DNA of 64,000 nt from Panacagrimonas sp965216805 (GCF_965216805.1 NZ_CBDCGN010000003.1:992001-1056000), one strand, 5' to 3'; counted from the stretch's first letter, positions 49,240 through 59,007 are shown. Made by a program: numbers and translations. Notes: generated from the sequence alone by a model not told the origin.

Positions 49240-49417
49240 TGGGGTCTCCTGGGGAAGCGGCGCTGCCAGCCGGGATATGTCGGTGGCGGGAGGCTAGTCT
49301 TTCGCGGCGGCTTGCAACCGACAAGGCCGAGCAACGGTCATTGTGTGCGGACGATCACAACGGATCGCCCGTTCCTGCCGTCGTTACACTATGGCGGTCT
49401 CCCGACAGGATTCTTCG

Positions 49418-50230
49418 ATGCACAAGCTCTGGTGGTTAGGTGCCTTCGCCCTGCTGACGGTCGCCTGCGCGCCGCAACAGCCCGATCAAGACGAGGCTGC
49501 CGCGGGCTCGACGCCGGCCGTCGCGCCGGAGCCGGTGCTCGACGCCGATCCCGAAGACATGGCCGCGCTCAAGGCACGTCTGCAGGTCAACCTGCCCACG
49601 GTGCAGATCGACGAGGTGCGGCCCACGCCCATCGAGGGGCTGTACGAGATCCAGGCCGGCTTCAACTTCGGCTACGTGTCGCTGGACGGGCGTTATCTGA
49701 TCGACGGCGATCTCAACGACCTGGCCTCCGGCGAACGCCTGACCGAGAACCGGCGTCGCAGTGCGCGCGCCACCTTGGTCAACGGCATGGCAGCGGACCA
49801 GACCATCGAGTATGCGCCGGCCAAAGGCGAACCCAAGTACACGGTGACGGTGTTCACCGACATCGACTGCGGGTACTGCCGCAAGCTGCACCAGCACATC
49901 AAGGAATACAACGACGACGGCATTGCCGTGCGTTACGTGTTCTTTCCGCGCTCGGGGCCGGAGACGGCATCGTTCTTCAAGGCCGAAAAGGTCTGGTGTG
50001 CGGCGGACCGCAAGGCGGCGCTGACCGAAGCCAAGCTGGGCAGCGGCTTCGAAGGACCCAAGGAATGCAAGAACCCGGTCATGGATCATCTGCGCCTGGC
50101 CGCGGAGCTGGGCCTGCGCGGAACGCCGGCCATCGTGCTGCCGGACGGCGAGCTGATTCCGGGTTATCAGGAGCCGGCGCAATTGCTGCGCGTACTGGCC
50201 GAGCACGGCACCGCTCCCGCGCCGGGTTGA
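49418..50230 (+). CDS. dsbC: DsbC-like disulfide isomerase, predicted lipoprotein
   Basis: 270 residues. The N-terminus (MHKLWWLGAFALLTVACAPQ) ends in a lipobox, so it is probably a lipoprotein in the periplasm. After an Ala/Pro linker comes a DsbC dimerisation domain (IEGLYEIQAGFNFGYVSLDG, RYLIDGDLNDL), then the thioredoxin fold with active site FTDIDCGYCRKLHQH and the cis-Pro loop LRGTPAIVLPDG. It would shuffle wrong disulfides in exported proteins. Gene stands alone and converges on gorA. Confidence 0.9.
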   Translation: MHKLWWLGAFALLTVACAPQQPDQDEAAAGSTPAVAPEPVLDADPEDMAALKARLQVNLPTVQIDEVRPTPIEGLYEIQAGFNFGYVSLDGRYLIDGDLNDLASGERLTENRRRSARATLVNGMAADQTIEYAPAKGEPKYTVTVFTDIDCGYCRKLHQHIKEYNDDGIAVRYVFFPRSGPETASFFKAEKVWCAADRKAALTEAKLGSGFEGPKECKNPVMDHLRLAAELGLRGTPAIVLPDGELIPGYQEPAQLLRVLAEHGTAPAPG

Positions 50231-50335
50231 CGGCGCCCGTGGACCGGCATAGGGCTCATCGTCGCGCGGCTGCATCCCGTTTCGACGTGTAGGGCGGGCC
50301 GCGCCCGCCGTCGGGCCTATCTGTTGAGCGCACAC

Positions 50336-50360
50336 GACAAGGGCATGGGCCGCCCTTGTC
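50336..50360. terminator. Strong hairpin between convergent dsbC-like and gorA genes
   Basis: Perfect 9-bp arms GACAAGGGC (50336-50344) and GCCCTTGTC (50352-50360) with a 7-nt loop. A second hairpin GGCGGGC/GCCCGCC lies at 50293-50309. Both are in the 184-bp convergent gap and probably end transcription in both directions, though neither has a clear T-run. Confidence 0.6.
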
Positions 50361-50414
50361 GGCGCTGCCGACGGCCGCGAGCCGCCATCAGCACGGATGC
50401 ATGACCGGGTTTCG

Positions 50415-51794
50415 TCAGGCTTCGGGCGCGACCTTGCGGGTGACCTCGCGCATGGTCACGAACTCCTCCGCCGAGCTCGGGTGGATACCGACGGTGTCGT
50501 CGACCATGCGCTTGGTGGCGCCGGCCTTGAGCGCCACCGCCAGGCCCTGAATGGTCTCGCCGGCATCCGGCCCCACCATGTGGCAGCCAAGCACTCGATC
50601 ACTATCGGCATCCACCACCAGTTTCATCAGGGTGCGCTCGGCGTTGTCGGCAAAGGCCAGCTTCATCGGCTTGAAGCGCGACTCGAAGATGTTCAGCCGG
50701 TGCCCCGCCTCAAGTGCCTGTTGCTCGCTCAGACCCACGGTGCCGATGTTGGGCAGGCTGAACACGGCGGTGGGAATCAGCTCGTAGGCGACCGGCCGCG
50801 CCAGTTCCGGTTGGTACAGGGTGCGCGCCACCGCCATGCCCTCGGCCAGCGCCACCGGTGTGAGCTGGACACGACCGATGATGTCGCCGATGGCGAAGAT
50901 CGAAGGCTCGGCCGTGCGGTAGTGCGCGTCGACATCGATGTAGCCGCGCTCGTCCAGACGCACGCCGGTGTTCTCCACGCCCAGGTCGGTGAGCAGGGGT
51001 CGACGCCCGGTGGCGTAGAACACGCAGTCGGTTTCCAGTGCGCTGCCATCCTTCAACGTGGCGCGCAGGCTGCCGTCGGCTTGCTTGTCGATGGCGGCGA
51101 TGTCGGTGCCGAAGTGCGTCTTGAGTTGTTTGCGTTCGAACTCTTCGCGCAGATGCGTGCGCAGGCTGTCGTCGAAGCCGCGCAGGAACAGATCGCCGCG
51201 ATACATCAGGGTGGTGTCGGCGCCCAGGCCGTGGAAGATCGATGCGAACTCCACCGCGATATAGCCGCCGCCCACCACCACGATGCGACGCGGCAGCGCG
51301 TTGAGGAAGAAGGCTTCGTTGGAGGTGATGGCGTGCTCGGCGCCGGGCACCTCGGGCTTGTGCGGCCAGCCGCCGGTGGCGATCAGGATGTTCGCGGCGC
51401 GGTGGCGCTGGCCGTTGACCTCCACGGTATGCGGATCGCAAAGGCGTGCGTGGCCGTCGAACAGGCTCACGCCGGCGCCGGTCAGCAGCTTGCGGTAGAT
51501 GCCGTTGAGGCGGGCAATCTCGCGATTCTTGTTGTCGATCAAGCGCGCCCAGTCGAAGCGCGGTTCGCCCAGGTTCCAGCCGTAGGCGGCAGCGGTTTCG
51601 AAGTCCTCGGAAAAGTGTGCGCCGTACACCAGCAGCTTTTTGGGTACGCAGCCCACGTTGACGCAGGTGCCGCCGTAATAGCGGCTTTCCGCGACGGCCA
51701 CGCGTGCGCCGTAGTTGGCCGCGAAGCGCGCGGCGCGCACGCCGCCGGAGCCGGCGCCGATTACAAAAAGGTCGTAGTCGTAGTTCTGGTTCAT
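50415..51794 (-). CDS. gorA: Glutathione-disulfide reductase
   Basis: 459 residues. FAD motif DLFVIGAGSGGVRAARFAA, redox-active disulfide GGTCVNVGCVPKKLLVYGA, NADPH-binding RIVVVGGGYIAVEFASIFHG, FAD ATG/GD motif PSIFAIGDIIG and the C-terminal catalytic HPSSAEEFVTM. It regenerates GSH using NADPH and complements the gshA and gshB genes in the left part of the window. The ATG at 51794 is preferred to a TTG at 51821 that overlaps the upstream stop. Confidence 0.96.
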   Translation of the reverse strand: MNQNYDYDLFVIGAGSGGVRAARFAANYGARVAVAESRYYGGTCVNVGCVPKKLLVYGAHFSEDFETAAAYGWNLGEPRFDWARLIDNKNREIARLNGIYRKLLTGAGVSLFDGHARLCDPHTVEVNGQRHRAANILIATGGWPHKPEVPGAEHAITSNEAFFLNALPRRIVVVGGGYIAVEFASIFHGLGADTTLMYRGDLFLRGFDDSLRTHLREEFERKQLKTHFGTDIAAIDKQADGSLRATLKDGSALETDCVFYATGRRPLLTDLGVENTGVRLDERGYIDVDAHYRTAEPSIFAIGDIIGRVQLTPVALAEGMAVARTLYQPELARPVAYELIPTAVFSLPNIGTVGLSEQQALEAGHRLNIFESRFKPMKLAFADNAERTLMKLVVDADSDRVLGCHMVGPDAGETIQGLAVALKAGATKRMVDDTVGIHPSSAEEFVTMREVTRKVAPEA

Positions 51795-51817
51795 GGTCGG
51801 ATGCGTTGGGCAATCGA

Positions 51818-52933
51818 TCAATCGGATTCGGCGCTACGGTACTGCATCAGGCTTTGCAGGCGCAGGCGGCGTGTCGGCCCCGGCAGATTGCCGAGTTCGC
51901 GGCAGGCGGCATGAAAGCGGTGCCAGTCGCGACCGGAAACGTCGTACAGGCTTTCGAACGCGGGCACGTACTCGTCGTACAAGCCGAAGCTGAGCAGGCT
52001 GGCATTGTTGAGGTCGCGCGCGAACCAGCCGTCGTAGTCGCCGTCGCCGTTCCAGCGGGTGTCGCGCAACTCGGCGTATTCGGCCTTCAGGCGTTGGAAC
52101 TCCTCGGCTTTGCGCTTGCGCATGATTTCGTTCGACAGCGGTTGCGCGTACAGCCGGGACAGGCGTTCGCGCGCGTCCAGCACCAGGTGGGTGAATTGCT
52201 GCTGGCGCTCGCGCTGCAACGCGGAGTCGGTCTCGTCGATACGACCGGCGGTGAAGTATTCGCGTAGCCCCTGCTGTTCCACGAAGCGCGCCATGGACTC
52301 GTTGAACACAGTGTCGTCGCTCACGTAGAGCTGCTGGTGCACCAGTTCGTGGAACACGGTGGCGACCAGCACCGCGTCGCTCCAGTGCAGCATGGTGTTG
52401 AGCACCGGGTCGTCGAACCAGCCCAGGGTGGAGTAGGCCGGCACGCCGCCGATGTCGACGTCATGGCCCTGCTCGCGCAGCGCTTGGGCCTGCGCTTCGG
52501 CACGTTCGCGACTGTAGTGGCCGCGGTAGGCGACGCAGCCAGCGATAGGGAAGCAGGATTCCAGCGGCGCCAGCGAAAACTCCGGCGTGGCAAGCACATT
52601 CCATACGGCATAGGCGCGCTGCAGGTCGGCGTACAGCGTGTAGCTGGGGTTGTCGGGCAGTTGCAGGTCGCGCACCGCAAAGCGGCGGGCGTCGAGCACC
52701 AGCGTCAGACGGCGCCGCAGTTCGGGGTCGCGTCGCTCGTCGCCGACGATCTGCGCGATCGGCTCGCGCTGCGACAGCAGTTCCATCTGTCCGCGCGCCA
52801 GATGCGCGTAATAGCCGAGCTGGGCGCAACCGGTCGCGATCGCCACCAGGCTCAGCGGCAGCAGGGCCAGCGCGATCCGACCGACGCGACTTGCAGGCGG
52901 GTGTGGCCGCCGGCCGCACCTTGACGGCATCAT
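51818..52933 (-). CDS. Predicted zinc aminopeptidase, lipoprotein
   Basis: 371 residues. The N-terminus IALALLPLSLVAIATGCAQL is a lipoprotein signal ending in GC. The metalloprotease motif is ATVFHELVHQQLYVSDD (HExxH-type, HELVH), with NESMARFVEQQG downstream as the likely third ligand region. It resembles the predicted aminopeptidase family seen in many gammaproteobacteria, including the AYSTLGWFDDPVLNTML block. It is probably attached to the outer membrane facing the periplasm. The start has two ATG codons (52933, 52930). Confidence 0.85.
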   Translation of the reverse strand: MMPSRCGRRPHPPASRVGRIALALLPLSLVAIATGCAQLGYYAHLARGQMELLSQREPIAQIVGDERRDPELRRRLTLVLDARRFAVRDLQLPDNPSYTLYADLQRAYAVWNVLATPEFSLAPLESCFPIAGCVAYRGHYSRERAEAQAQALREQGHDVDIGGVPAYSTLGWFDDPVLNTMLHWSDAVLVATVFHELVHQQLYVSDDTVFNESMARFVEQQGLREYFTAGRIDETDSALQRERQQQFTHLVLDARERLSRLYAQPLSNEIMRKRKAEEFQRLKAEYAELRDTRWNGDGDYDGWFARDLNNASLLSFGLYDEYVPAFESLYDVSGRDWHRFHAACRELGNLPGPTRRLRLQSLMQYRSAESD

Positions 52934-52969
52934 GCTTCGATCTTCATTCACGGTTTCGCAGTATCGCGC

Positions 52970-53587
52970 ATGCCCGTCCACGCAGAAGACCCCGCCACTC
53001 CGCTTGAGCTGTTGCTGAGCGAGATTCGCGCCTGCACGCTGTGCAGCGGGCATCTGCCGCTGGGGCCGCGGCCGGTGTTGCGCGCAGCGCCGCAGGCGCG
53101 CCTGCTGATCGTTGGCCAGGCGCCGGGCACCAAGGTGCATGCCAGCGGGGTCCCCTGGAACGATGCCAGCGGCGAGCGCCTGCGCCAGTGGATGGATGTG
53201 GACCGCGACACCTTCTACGACGCCGCGCGCATCGCCATCGTGCCGATGGGCTTCTGCTATCCGGGACGCGGCAAGGGCGGCGACCTGCCGCCGCGACCGG
53301 AGTGCGCGCCGCAGTGGCACCTGCGCGTCCGCACGCAGATGCCGCGGATCGGATTGACCCTGCTGATCGGCCAGTATGCGCAGGCCTACTATCTGCCGGG
53401 CCCGAAGCAGGCGCTGGAGGACACTGTGCGCGATTGGCGCCGGCACCTCGCGAACGGATTTTTTCCGCTTCCGCATCCCAGCCCGCGCAACACGCTGTGG
53501 CTCAGGCGCAGGCCGTGGTTCGAGGCCGAGGTGCTGCCGCAGCTGCGCGCTGTGCTGCAGTCTTGTCTGAGCGCCGGCGTCGATTGA
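52970..53587 (+). CDS. Uracil-DNA-glycosylase-fold protein
   Basis: 205 residues. The domain has LLIVGQAPGTKVHASGVPWN followed by DASGERLRQWM, the phosphate-binding GQAPG and water-activating region of family 4/UdgX-like glycosylases, and FFPLPHPSPRNTLWLRR, the HPSPRN motif that grips DNA. Two early Cys (CTLC) occur, but a full four-Cys iron-sulfur set is not visible. It may excise uracil, or act on related damage. It is divergent from the aminopeptidase gene by 36 bp. Confidence 0.85.
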   Translation: MPVHAEDPATPLELLLSEIRACTLCSGHLPLGPRPVLRAAPQARLLIVGQAPGTKVHASGVPWNDASGERLRQWMDVDRDTFYDAARIAIVPMGFCYPGRGKGGDLPPRPECAPQWHLRVRTQMPRIGLTLLIGQYAQAYYLPGPKQALEDTVRDWRRHLANGFFPLPHPSPRNTLWLRRRPWFEAEVLPQLRAVLQSCLSAGVD

Positions 53588-53592
53588 GTGCT

Positions 53593-53620
53593 GGTGAAAT
53601 CCGGGTGCCCGGATTTCACC
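53593..53620. terminator. Perfect 13-bp hairpin between convergent genes
   Basis: GGTGAAATCCGGG and CCCGGATTTCACC pair perfectly across a 2-nt loop, 5 bp after the glycosylase-fold gene and before the end of the RND pump gene. It is the strongest hairpin in the window and should stop transcription from both sides. Confidence 0.75.
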
Positions 53621-53663
53621 TGCGGCTCGTTTCGGCTAATGACCTTCGAGCGATGACCCGAGA

Positions 53664-56600
53664 TCAGGGCAGGCTGCCCGCAGGCGCGGGAGACGGCTCG
53701 GTCTGCGCGTCCGGATCGGTCGAGCGCGGCACCTTGAACCATGCCGCGTACAGCGCCGGCAGGAACAGCAGGGTCAGCGCGGTCGCTGCGATCAGGCCGC
53801 CCATGATGGCCACCGCCATCGGGCCGAAGAACACGCTGCGCGACAAGGGGATCATCGCCAACACCGCCGCCAGGGCGGTCAGCACGATGGGACGGAAGCG
53901 TCGCACGGTGGCCTCCACCACGGCGTCGAACGGACCGCGGCCGTGGTCGAGGTCCTGCTGAATCTGGTCGATCAGGATCACGCTGTTGCGCATGATCATG
54001 CCCAGCAGTGCGATCGTGCCGAGCATCGCCACGAAACCGAAGGGCTGGCCGAACAGCAGCAGGAATGCGGCGACGCCGATGATGCCCAGCGGCGCGGTCA
54101 GGAACACCATGATCGACAGCGAGAAGCTCTTGAGCTGGATCATCAGCACGGTCAGCACCACCAGGATGAACAGCGGCATGCCGGCATTGACGCTGTTCTG
54201 GCCCTTGGCGGCGTCCTCCACGGTGCCGCCAACCTCGACGCGGTAGCCCGGCGGCAGCCGCGATTCCAGCTCGGCGATGCTGGGTGCCAGCTGCGCCACC
54301 ACCTGCGCCGGCTGGATGTCCGAATAGACGTCCGCCCGGGCGGTGATGGTAGGCGCGCGGTCGCGTCGCCACAGGATGCCCTGCTCGAAGCGGAACTCCA
54401 GGCGACCGATCTGCGCCAGCGGTACGTTGGCACCGCTGGTGGTGGGGATCGACAGGCTGGACAGCAGCTCCAGGCGCTCGCGTTCGCTGGGCGGGCCGCG
54501 CAGCACGATCTGGATGAGCTTGTTGTCTTCGCGGAAGTGACTCAGGGTGGCGCCGTTGATCGCGGTCTCCAGCAACTGCGAGACGGTCTGCGAGCTCACG
54601 CCCAGACTGCGCGCGCGATCCTGGTTGATCGACACGGAAATGGTCTTGGAGCGCTCTGCGGTGTCCAGGTGCACGCCCGCGGTGTGAGGGTTGTCGCGCA
54701 GCAGGGCGGCGATCTCCTCGGCGTAGCGCGTGGCTTGTTCGCGCTCCGGGCCCGACACGCGGTACTGCAGCACGTAGCCCACCGGCGGGCCGTTCTCGAG
54801 GCGGTTGACGCGCCAGCGCAGGTCGGCAAATTCGTCGGGCAGAGTCTCCAGCAGATGAGCGCGGATCGCCTCGCGGGCCTTGATGTCGCGGGTGTTGAGC
54901 ACGAACTGCGCGAAGCTGGCCGCCGGCAGCTGCTGATCCAGCGGCAGGATGAAGCGCGGCGCGCCGCTGCCCACGTAAGCGACGTAGCTGATCAGACCTT
55001 CCAGGTCCTTGAGCAGGTGTTCCATGCGCAGCGCCGCGGCATCGGTCTGCGCGATGGATGCGCCCTCGGGCAGCTTGAGGTCCACCAGCAGTTCCAGGCG
55101 GGTGGAGCTGGGAAAGAATTGCTGCGGCACCTTGCTGAACATCACCAGGCTGCCGACGAACAGAGCCAGCGTCAGTCCGATGGTGGTCCAGCGCCGGTTG
55201 ACGCACAGCCGTACCAGCCGGCGGAAACGGTTGTAGAAGCGCGTGTGGTAGACGCCATGTTCGCCGTGGGTCTGGCCGTCGGGCGACAGCCCTTTCTCCG
55301 GCAGCAGCTTGTAGCCCAGCAGGGGTACGAACAGCACCGCGGCAATCCACGACACCAGCAAGGCGATGGTCACCACCTGGAAGATCGACACCGTGTATTC
55401 GCCAGTGCTGCTCTTGGCGGTGGCGATGGGCAGAAAGCCGGCGGCAGTGATCAGGGTGCCGCTGAGCATCGGAAACGCGGTGCTGGAATAGGCGAAGGCC
55501 GCCGCCTTGACCCGGTCGTAACCCTGTTCGAGTTTCACCGCCATCATTTCCACCGCGATGATGGCATCGTCCACCAGCAAGCCCAGCGCCAGGATCAGCG
55601 AGCCGAGCGAGATTTTGTGCAGGCCGATGCCGAGCTGGTGCATCACCGCGAAGGTCATCGCCAGCACCAGCGGGATCGACAACGCCACCACCAGTCCGGT
55701 GCGCACGCCCAGGGAGATGAAACACACCGCCAGCACGATGATCACCGCCTCGGCCAATACCTTGAGGAACTCGTTGATGCCGCGACTGACCGCGCGCGGC
55801 TGGTCGGCGACGCGCTGCAGCTCCATGCCCAGCGGTACTTCGCGGTTGAGTTTCTCGAACTCGGCATCGAGCCGGCGCCCGAGGCGGATGATGTCGCCGC
55901 CTTTCTCCATGGACACCGCAATGCCGATGGCAGGCTCGCCGTTGAATCGCACCCGTGGTGCCGGCGGGTCCTGGTAGCCGCGGTAGATTTCGGCAACGTC
56001 GCCGAGACGGAACGTACGGCCCTGGAAGCTGATAGGCAGATTGCGCAGTTCCTCCACCCGGTCCAGTCCGCCGCTGACGCGCAGATAGATCTTGTCGGTG
56101 GCCGTATCGAAGTCGCCGGAGGGCGTGACATCGTTCTGCTGCGCCAGCACTTCGGCGATCAGGGTGGGAGGTATGCCGAGCTGGTCGCGCCGGGAGTTGG
56201 CCACGTCCACGTAGATGCGTTCTTCCTGCAGGCCGACGAATTCGACCTTGGCGACGTCGTCGATACGCAACAGGCGGTCGCGGATGCGGTCGGCGTAGTC
56301 CTTGAGCTCCTCGTAACTGAAATCCTTGCCCTGCAGCGCATAGATGTTGCCGAAGGTGTCGCCGAATTCATCGTTGAACGCCGGCCCGATCACGCCCGCC
56401 GGCAGGGTGTGGCGGATGTCGTCGACTTTCTTGCGCGTTTGGTAGTAGTTCTCCGGCATGGTGTGCGCCGGAATGTCTTCGCGAAAGATCACGAACACCT
56501 GCGATTCGCCCGGGCGCGAATAGGAGCGCAGGTAGTCCAGCGAATCGAGTTCCTGCAGCTTTTCCTCGATCTTGTCGGTCACCAGGCGGTCGACCTGATC

Positions 56601-56777
56601 GGCGGTGGCGCCCGGCCAGATCGTGCGGATCACCATCACGCGAAAGGTGAACGGCGGGTCTTCGGACTGGCCCAGGTGGGCGTAGCCCCAGACGCCGAGT
56701 ATTGCCAACAACACCATCGCGAAGATCACCAGCGGCCGGTTGGCCAGCGCCCATTCGCTCAGATTGATACGCCCCAT
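53664..56777 (-). CDS. RND-type efflux transporter, inner-membrane subunit
   Basis: 1037 residues with the duplicated RND layout: a first membrane helix (PLVIFAMVLLAILGVWGYAH), a large periplasmic loop, six helices, a second loop and six helices. Proton-relay acids are in LILALGLLVDDAIIAVEMM. Early GATADQVDRLVTDKIEEKLQ is typical of the AcrB/HAE1 group. The frame opens at 56825, but MGRINLSEWAL at 56777 is the natural start. It follows the adaptor gene by 19 bp. No outer-membrane channel gene is present, so it must use one encoded elsewhere. Substrates unknown. Confidence 0.93.
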   Translation of the reverse strand: MGRINLSEWALANRPLVIFAMVLLAILGVWGYAHLGQSEDPPFTFRVMVIRTIWPGATADQVDRLVTDKIEEKLQELDSLDYLRSYSRPGESQVFVIFREDIPAHTMPENYYQTRKKVDDIRHTLPAGVIGPAFNDEFGDTFGNIYALQGKDFSYEELKDYADRIRDRLLRIDDVAKVEFVGLQEERIYVDVANSRRDQLGIPPTLIAEVLAQQNDVTPSGDFDTATDKIYLRVSGGLDRVEELRNLPISFQGRTFRLGDVAEIYRGYQDPPAPRVRFNGEPAIGIAVSMEKGGDIIRLGRRLDAEFEKLNREVPLGMELQRVADQPRAVSRGINEFLKVLAEAVIIVLAVCFISLGVRTGLVVALSIPLVLAMTFAVMHQLGIGLHKISLGSLILALGLLVDDAIIAVEMMAVKLEQGYDRVKAAAFAYSSTAFPMLSGTLITAAGFLPIATAKSSTGEYTVSIFQVVTIALLVSWIAAVLFVPLLGYKLLPEKGLSPDGQTHGEHGVYHTRFYNRFRRLVRLCVNRRWTTIGLTLALFVGSLVMFSKVPQQFFPSSTRLELLVDLKLPEGASIAQTDAAALRMEHLLKDLEGLISYVAYVGSGAPRFILPLDQQLPAASFAQFVLNTRDIKAREAIRAHLLETLPDEFADLRWRVNRLENGPPVGYVLQYRVSGPEREQATRYAEEIAALLRDNPHTAGVHLDTAERSKTISVSINQDRARSLGVSSQTVSQLLETAINGATLSHFREDNKLIQIVLRGPPSERERLELLSSLSIPTTSGANVPLAQIGRLEFRFEQGILWRRDRAPTITARADVYSDIQPAQVVAQLAPSIAELESRLPPGYRVEVGGTVEDAAKGQNSVNAGMPLFILVVLTVLMIQLKSFSLSIMVFLTAPLGIIGVAAFLLLFGQPFGFVAMLGTIALLGMIMRNSVILIDQIQQDLDHGRGPFDAVVEATVRRFRPIVLTALAAVLAMIPLSRSVFFGPMAVAIMGGLIAATALTLLFLPALYAAWFKVPRSTDPDAQTEPSPAPAGSLP

Positions 56778-56796
56778 GTGCGGACTCGGTCGGGTG

Positions 56797-57906
56797 TCAG
56801 AGCGCGGCCTTGGCCGCGCGATCAATGGGTCGAACCCGCATGCCCGGCGTCAGCCGGTGCACGCCGGCGCTGACCAGGCGGTCGTCCAGCGCCAGTTCGC
56901 CGCTGACGATGGCGGCGTTATCCAGGTACTGCAGGACCTGCACTGGACGCGGCTCGACCTGGGTGCCGCCATCTTCGGCGTCGACCAGGGTCCACACGAC
57001 GGCGGCCTGATCCTCCAGCGCACCCAGAGCGGTGGCGGGCAGGCGGAAGGTCTTGCCGTCCGCGGCCGACAGCGCCATCACCGTGGCAGTGGCACCGAGC
57101 TGCACCTGCTCGTCGGGCTCGGACAGGGTGATGCGCGCCTCGTGCGTGCGGGTGGCGCGGTCGGCCTGCGGGCTGAGGTCGCGGAGCTTGGCCGCGTAGG
57201 GTTTGCCGGGCTGGTTGAAGATTTCCACCACCAGTTGCGGGGCGTCGCGCAGCGCTTGCACGCGGCCCTCCGGCACTGCGATGCGGACTTCGCGCTCGCC
57301 GTCGGCGGCTACCCGCAGCACCGGCTGGCCGGCGGCAACCACGTTGCCGGGTTCGCCGATCACCTGCGTCACCACCCCGGCGACGTCGGCCTTGAGCTCG
57401 GTGTAGCGCGACTGGTTGCGCGCCAGGTCCAGTTGCGAGCGCGCCTGCTCCACGCGGGCTTGCGCCAGCCGGGTGGTGTTGACGCGCAAATCCAGTGCCG
57501 ACTGGCCGATGTGGCCACGCTCCTTTAGGTCGCGATAGCGCTTCTCTTCTTCCTGCGCCAGCCACAGGTCCGCTTCGGCGGCGGCCAGCGCCGCCCGGGC
57601 GGCATCCAGGTTGAGCCGCGCGTCCTGTGGGTCCAGCACCGCCAGCACCATGCCCGGCTCGATCCGCGTGCCCAGATCGACCTTGCGCGAGGCGATCTTG
57701 CCCGGCACCCGAAACGACAGGTCGGCTTCCACCCGCGCGTGGACGGTGCCGGGAAACGCCTCGGCGGCGCCCGGACCCTGCAGCGGCTGCGGCGATTCGA
57801 CGACCACCGGTTGCGCCGGCTTGGGCGGCGGCGCGCCGCCGTTGCACGCGCTCAGCAGCACGCCCGCGAGGACTGATGCAACCCGCCAGGGAATTTGGAA
57901 CGCCAC
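56797..57906 (-). CDS. RND efflux periplasmic adaptor, lipoprotein
   Basis: 369 residues from GTG at 57906 (GGGAGG upstream). A lipobox (GVLLSACNGG) marks lipid anchoring in the inner membrane. Then come the membrane-fusion-protein parts: VRVEADLSFRVPGKIAS-like barrel-sandwich strand, a helical hairpin (AEADLWLAQEEEKRYRDLKE), and the second half-lipoyl strand AGVVTQVIGEPGNVVAAGQP. It bridges the pump to an outer-membrane channel. First gene of the two-gene efflux operon, opposite the TetR gene. Confidence 0.92.
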   Translation of the reverse strand: MAFQIPWRVASVLAGVLLSACNGGAPPPKPAQPVVVESPQPLQGPGAAEAFPGTVHARVEADLSFRVPGKIASRKVDLGTRIEPGMVLAVLDPQDARLNLDAARAALAAAEADLWLAQEEEKRYRDLKERGHIGQSALDLRVNTTRLAQARVEQARSQLDLARNQSRYTELKADVAGVVTQVIGEPGNVVAAGQPVLRVAADGEREVRIAVPEGRVQALRDAPQLVVEIFNQPGKPYAAKLRDLSPQADRATRTHEARITLSEPDEQVQLGATATVMALSAADGKTFRLPATALGALEDQAAVVWTLVDAEDGGTQVEPRPVQVLQYLDNAAIVSGELALDDRLVSAGVHRLTPGMRVRPIDRAAKAAL

Positions 57907-57942
57907 CAGGTCCTCCCGCGACGCAGATGCGCGCGTCTATAT

Positions 57943-57962
57943 ATTGAACCGAATGGTACATT
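57943..57962. promoter_or_regulatory. Candidate TetR operator in the efflux/regulator gap
   Basis: ATTGAACC-GAAT-GGTACATT is an imperfect inverted repeat (6 of 8 pairs) within the only AT-rich stretch of the 210-bp divergent gap, 37 bp upstream of the adaptor start. By position it is the likely binding site of the TetR-type regulator encoded next door. Confidence 0.4.
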
Positions 57963-58116
57963 ATTAAATCGTCGGTCCAATACCGGCTACCACCGCGCGA
58001 CAGGCGGGGGATGGCTGGTCTAGATTCGACGGCATGGCAGCGTGACCGCGCCCGCCCGGCGCGGGGCGCTGTCGAACTTTGCGGTCGAACTCTTCCTGTT
58101 GCGGTTTCCCGTTGCC

Positions 58117-58878
58117 ATGGCCCAGTCAAGCAAGCCTGCCGTTCGCGCCGCCGCCTCGCGGCTCCCGCGCGGGCGTCCGAAGGACCTGGACAAGCGCATG
58201 GCCATCCTGATCGCGGCCAAGGCCCTGTTCACCGCGCAGGGTCTGAGCCGCACCAGCATGGAGGGCATCGCGCAGGCCGCCGGGGTTTCCAAGCTCACGG
58301 TCTACAGCCATTTCCGCAACAAGGAGGAACTGTTTCGCCAGACCATTTTTGCCAAGTGCGCGGAACACTGGCCCGACGTGCTGTTCGACGTTCAGCTACG
58401 GCCGCCGCTGCGCGAGCGTCTGCTGGGAATCGGGCAGGGGTTCCTGGATCTGGTCAACAGTCAGGACGTCATCAACATGTACCGACTGCTCGCCGCCGAA
58501 GCCGGCAGTAACGGAAAATTCGGCCGCCTGTTCTGGGAGGCCGGTCCGGAACGCACCATGCAGCGCTTCTCCCAGGTGCTGGAGGCCGCCGCCCGCGAGG
58601 GCGAGATCAGCCTTCGAGATGCCCGAAGGTCCGCTGCGCATTTCTTCGTGCTGCTCAAGGGCGAGCATCACATCCGCTGTCTGGTCGGCGCCGGCACGCC
58701 CTTGGAAGGCGAGGCGCGCCGGCGCCACCTGGACGAAGTGGTGGACCTGTTTCTGCGTGCTCACGCGCCAGGGATCACGCCTTCGGCGCCAGCGCGCGCG
58801 CCGGCCGCGCGCGCTGACCGCAAGCAGTCGCTGCGGAGCAGCCAAAGAACAGCTGAAGCAAAGGACGAAAAGTTCTAA
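58117..58878 (+). CDS. TetR-family regulator of the RND efflux operon
   Basis: 253 residues. The DNA-binding part reads RMAILIAAKALFTAQGLSRT and SMEGIAQAAGVSKLTVYSHF followed by RNKEELF, a textbook TetR helix-turn-helix. The ligand-binding domain follows with an AefR-like C-terminal segment (RLFWEAGPERTMQRF). The tail is a basic, low-complexity extension of about 35 residues. Being divergent from the efflux operon, it most likely represses it. The frame is open upstream to 58042; the ATG at 58117 is taken as start, with moderate certainty. Confidence 0.88.
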   Translation: MAQSSKPAVRAAASRLPRGRPKDLDKRMAILIAAKALFTAQGLSRTSMEGIAQAAGVSKLTVYSHFRNKEELFRQTIFAKCAEHWPDVLFDVQLRPPLRERLLGIGQGFLDLVNSQDVINMYRLLAAEAGSNGKFGRLFWEAGPERTMQRFSQVLEAAAREGEISLRDARRSAAHFFVLLKGEHHIRCLVGAGTPLEGEARRRHLDEVVDLFLRAHAPGITPSAPARAPAARADRKQSLRSSQRTAEAKDEKF

Positions 58879-59007
58879 GAGCCGGGCGGAATTTCCGGCG
58901 CGTTTATCCTTCGGTCACTGGCTTTGATCCTCCGGTGCGCGAAATGCGCCCGGACCCTCCACGACGACCCGCTAAAATCGCGGATTCATCTCTGGTCTCA
59001 CCCGCAT

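Noticed and set aside
53389..55725. Plus- and minus-strand long frames inside the RND pump gene
   Set aside because: Antisense or off-frame shadows; the pump frame has the full RND motif set.
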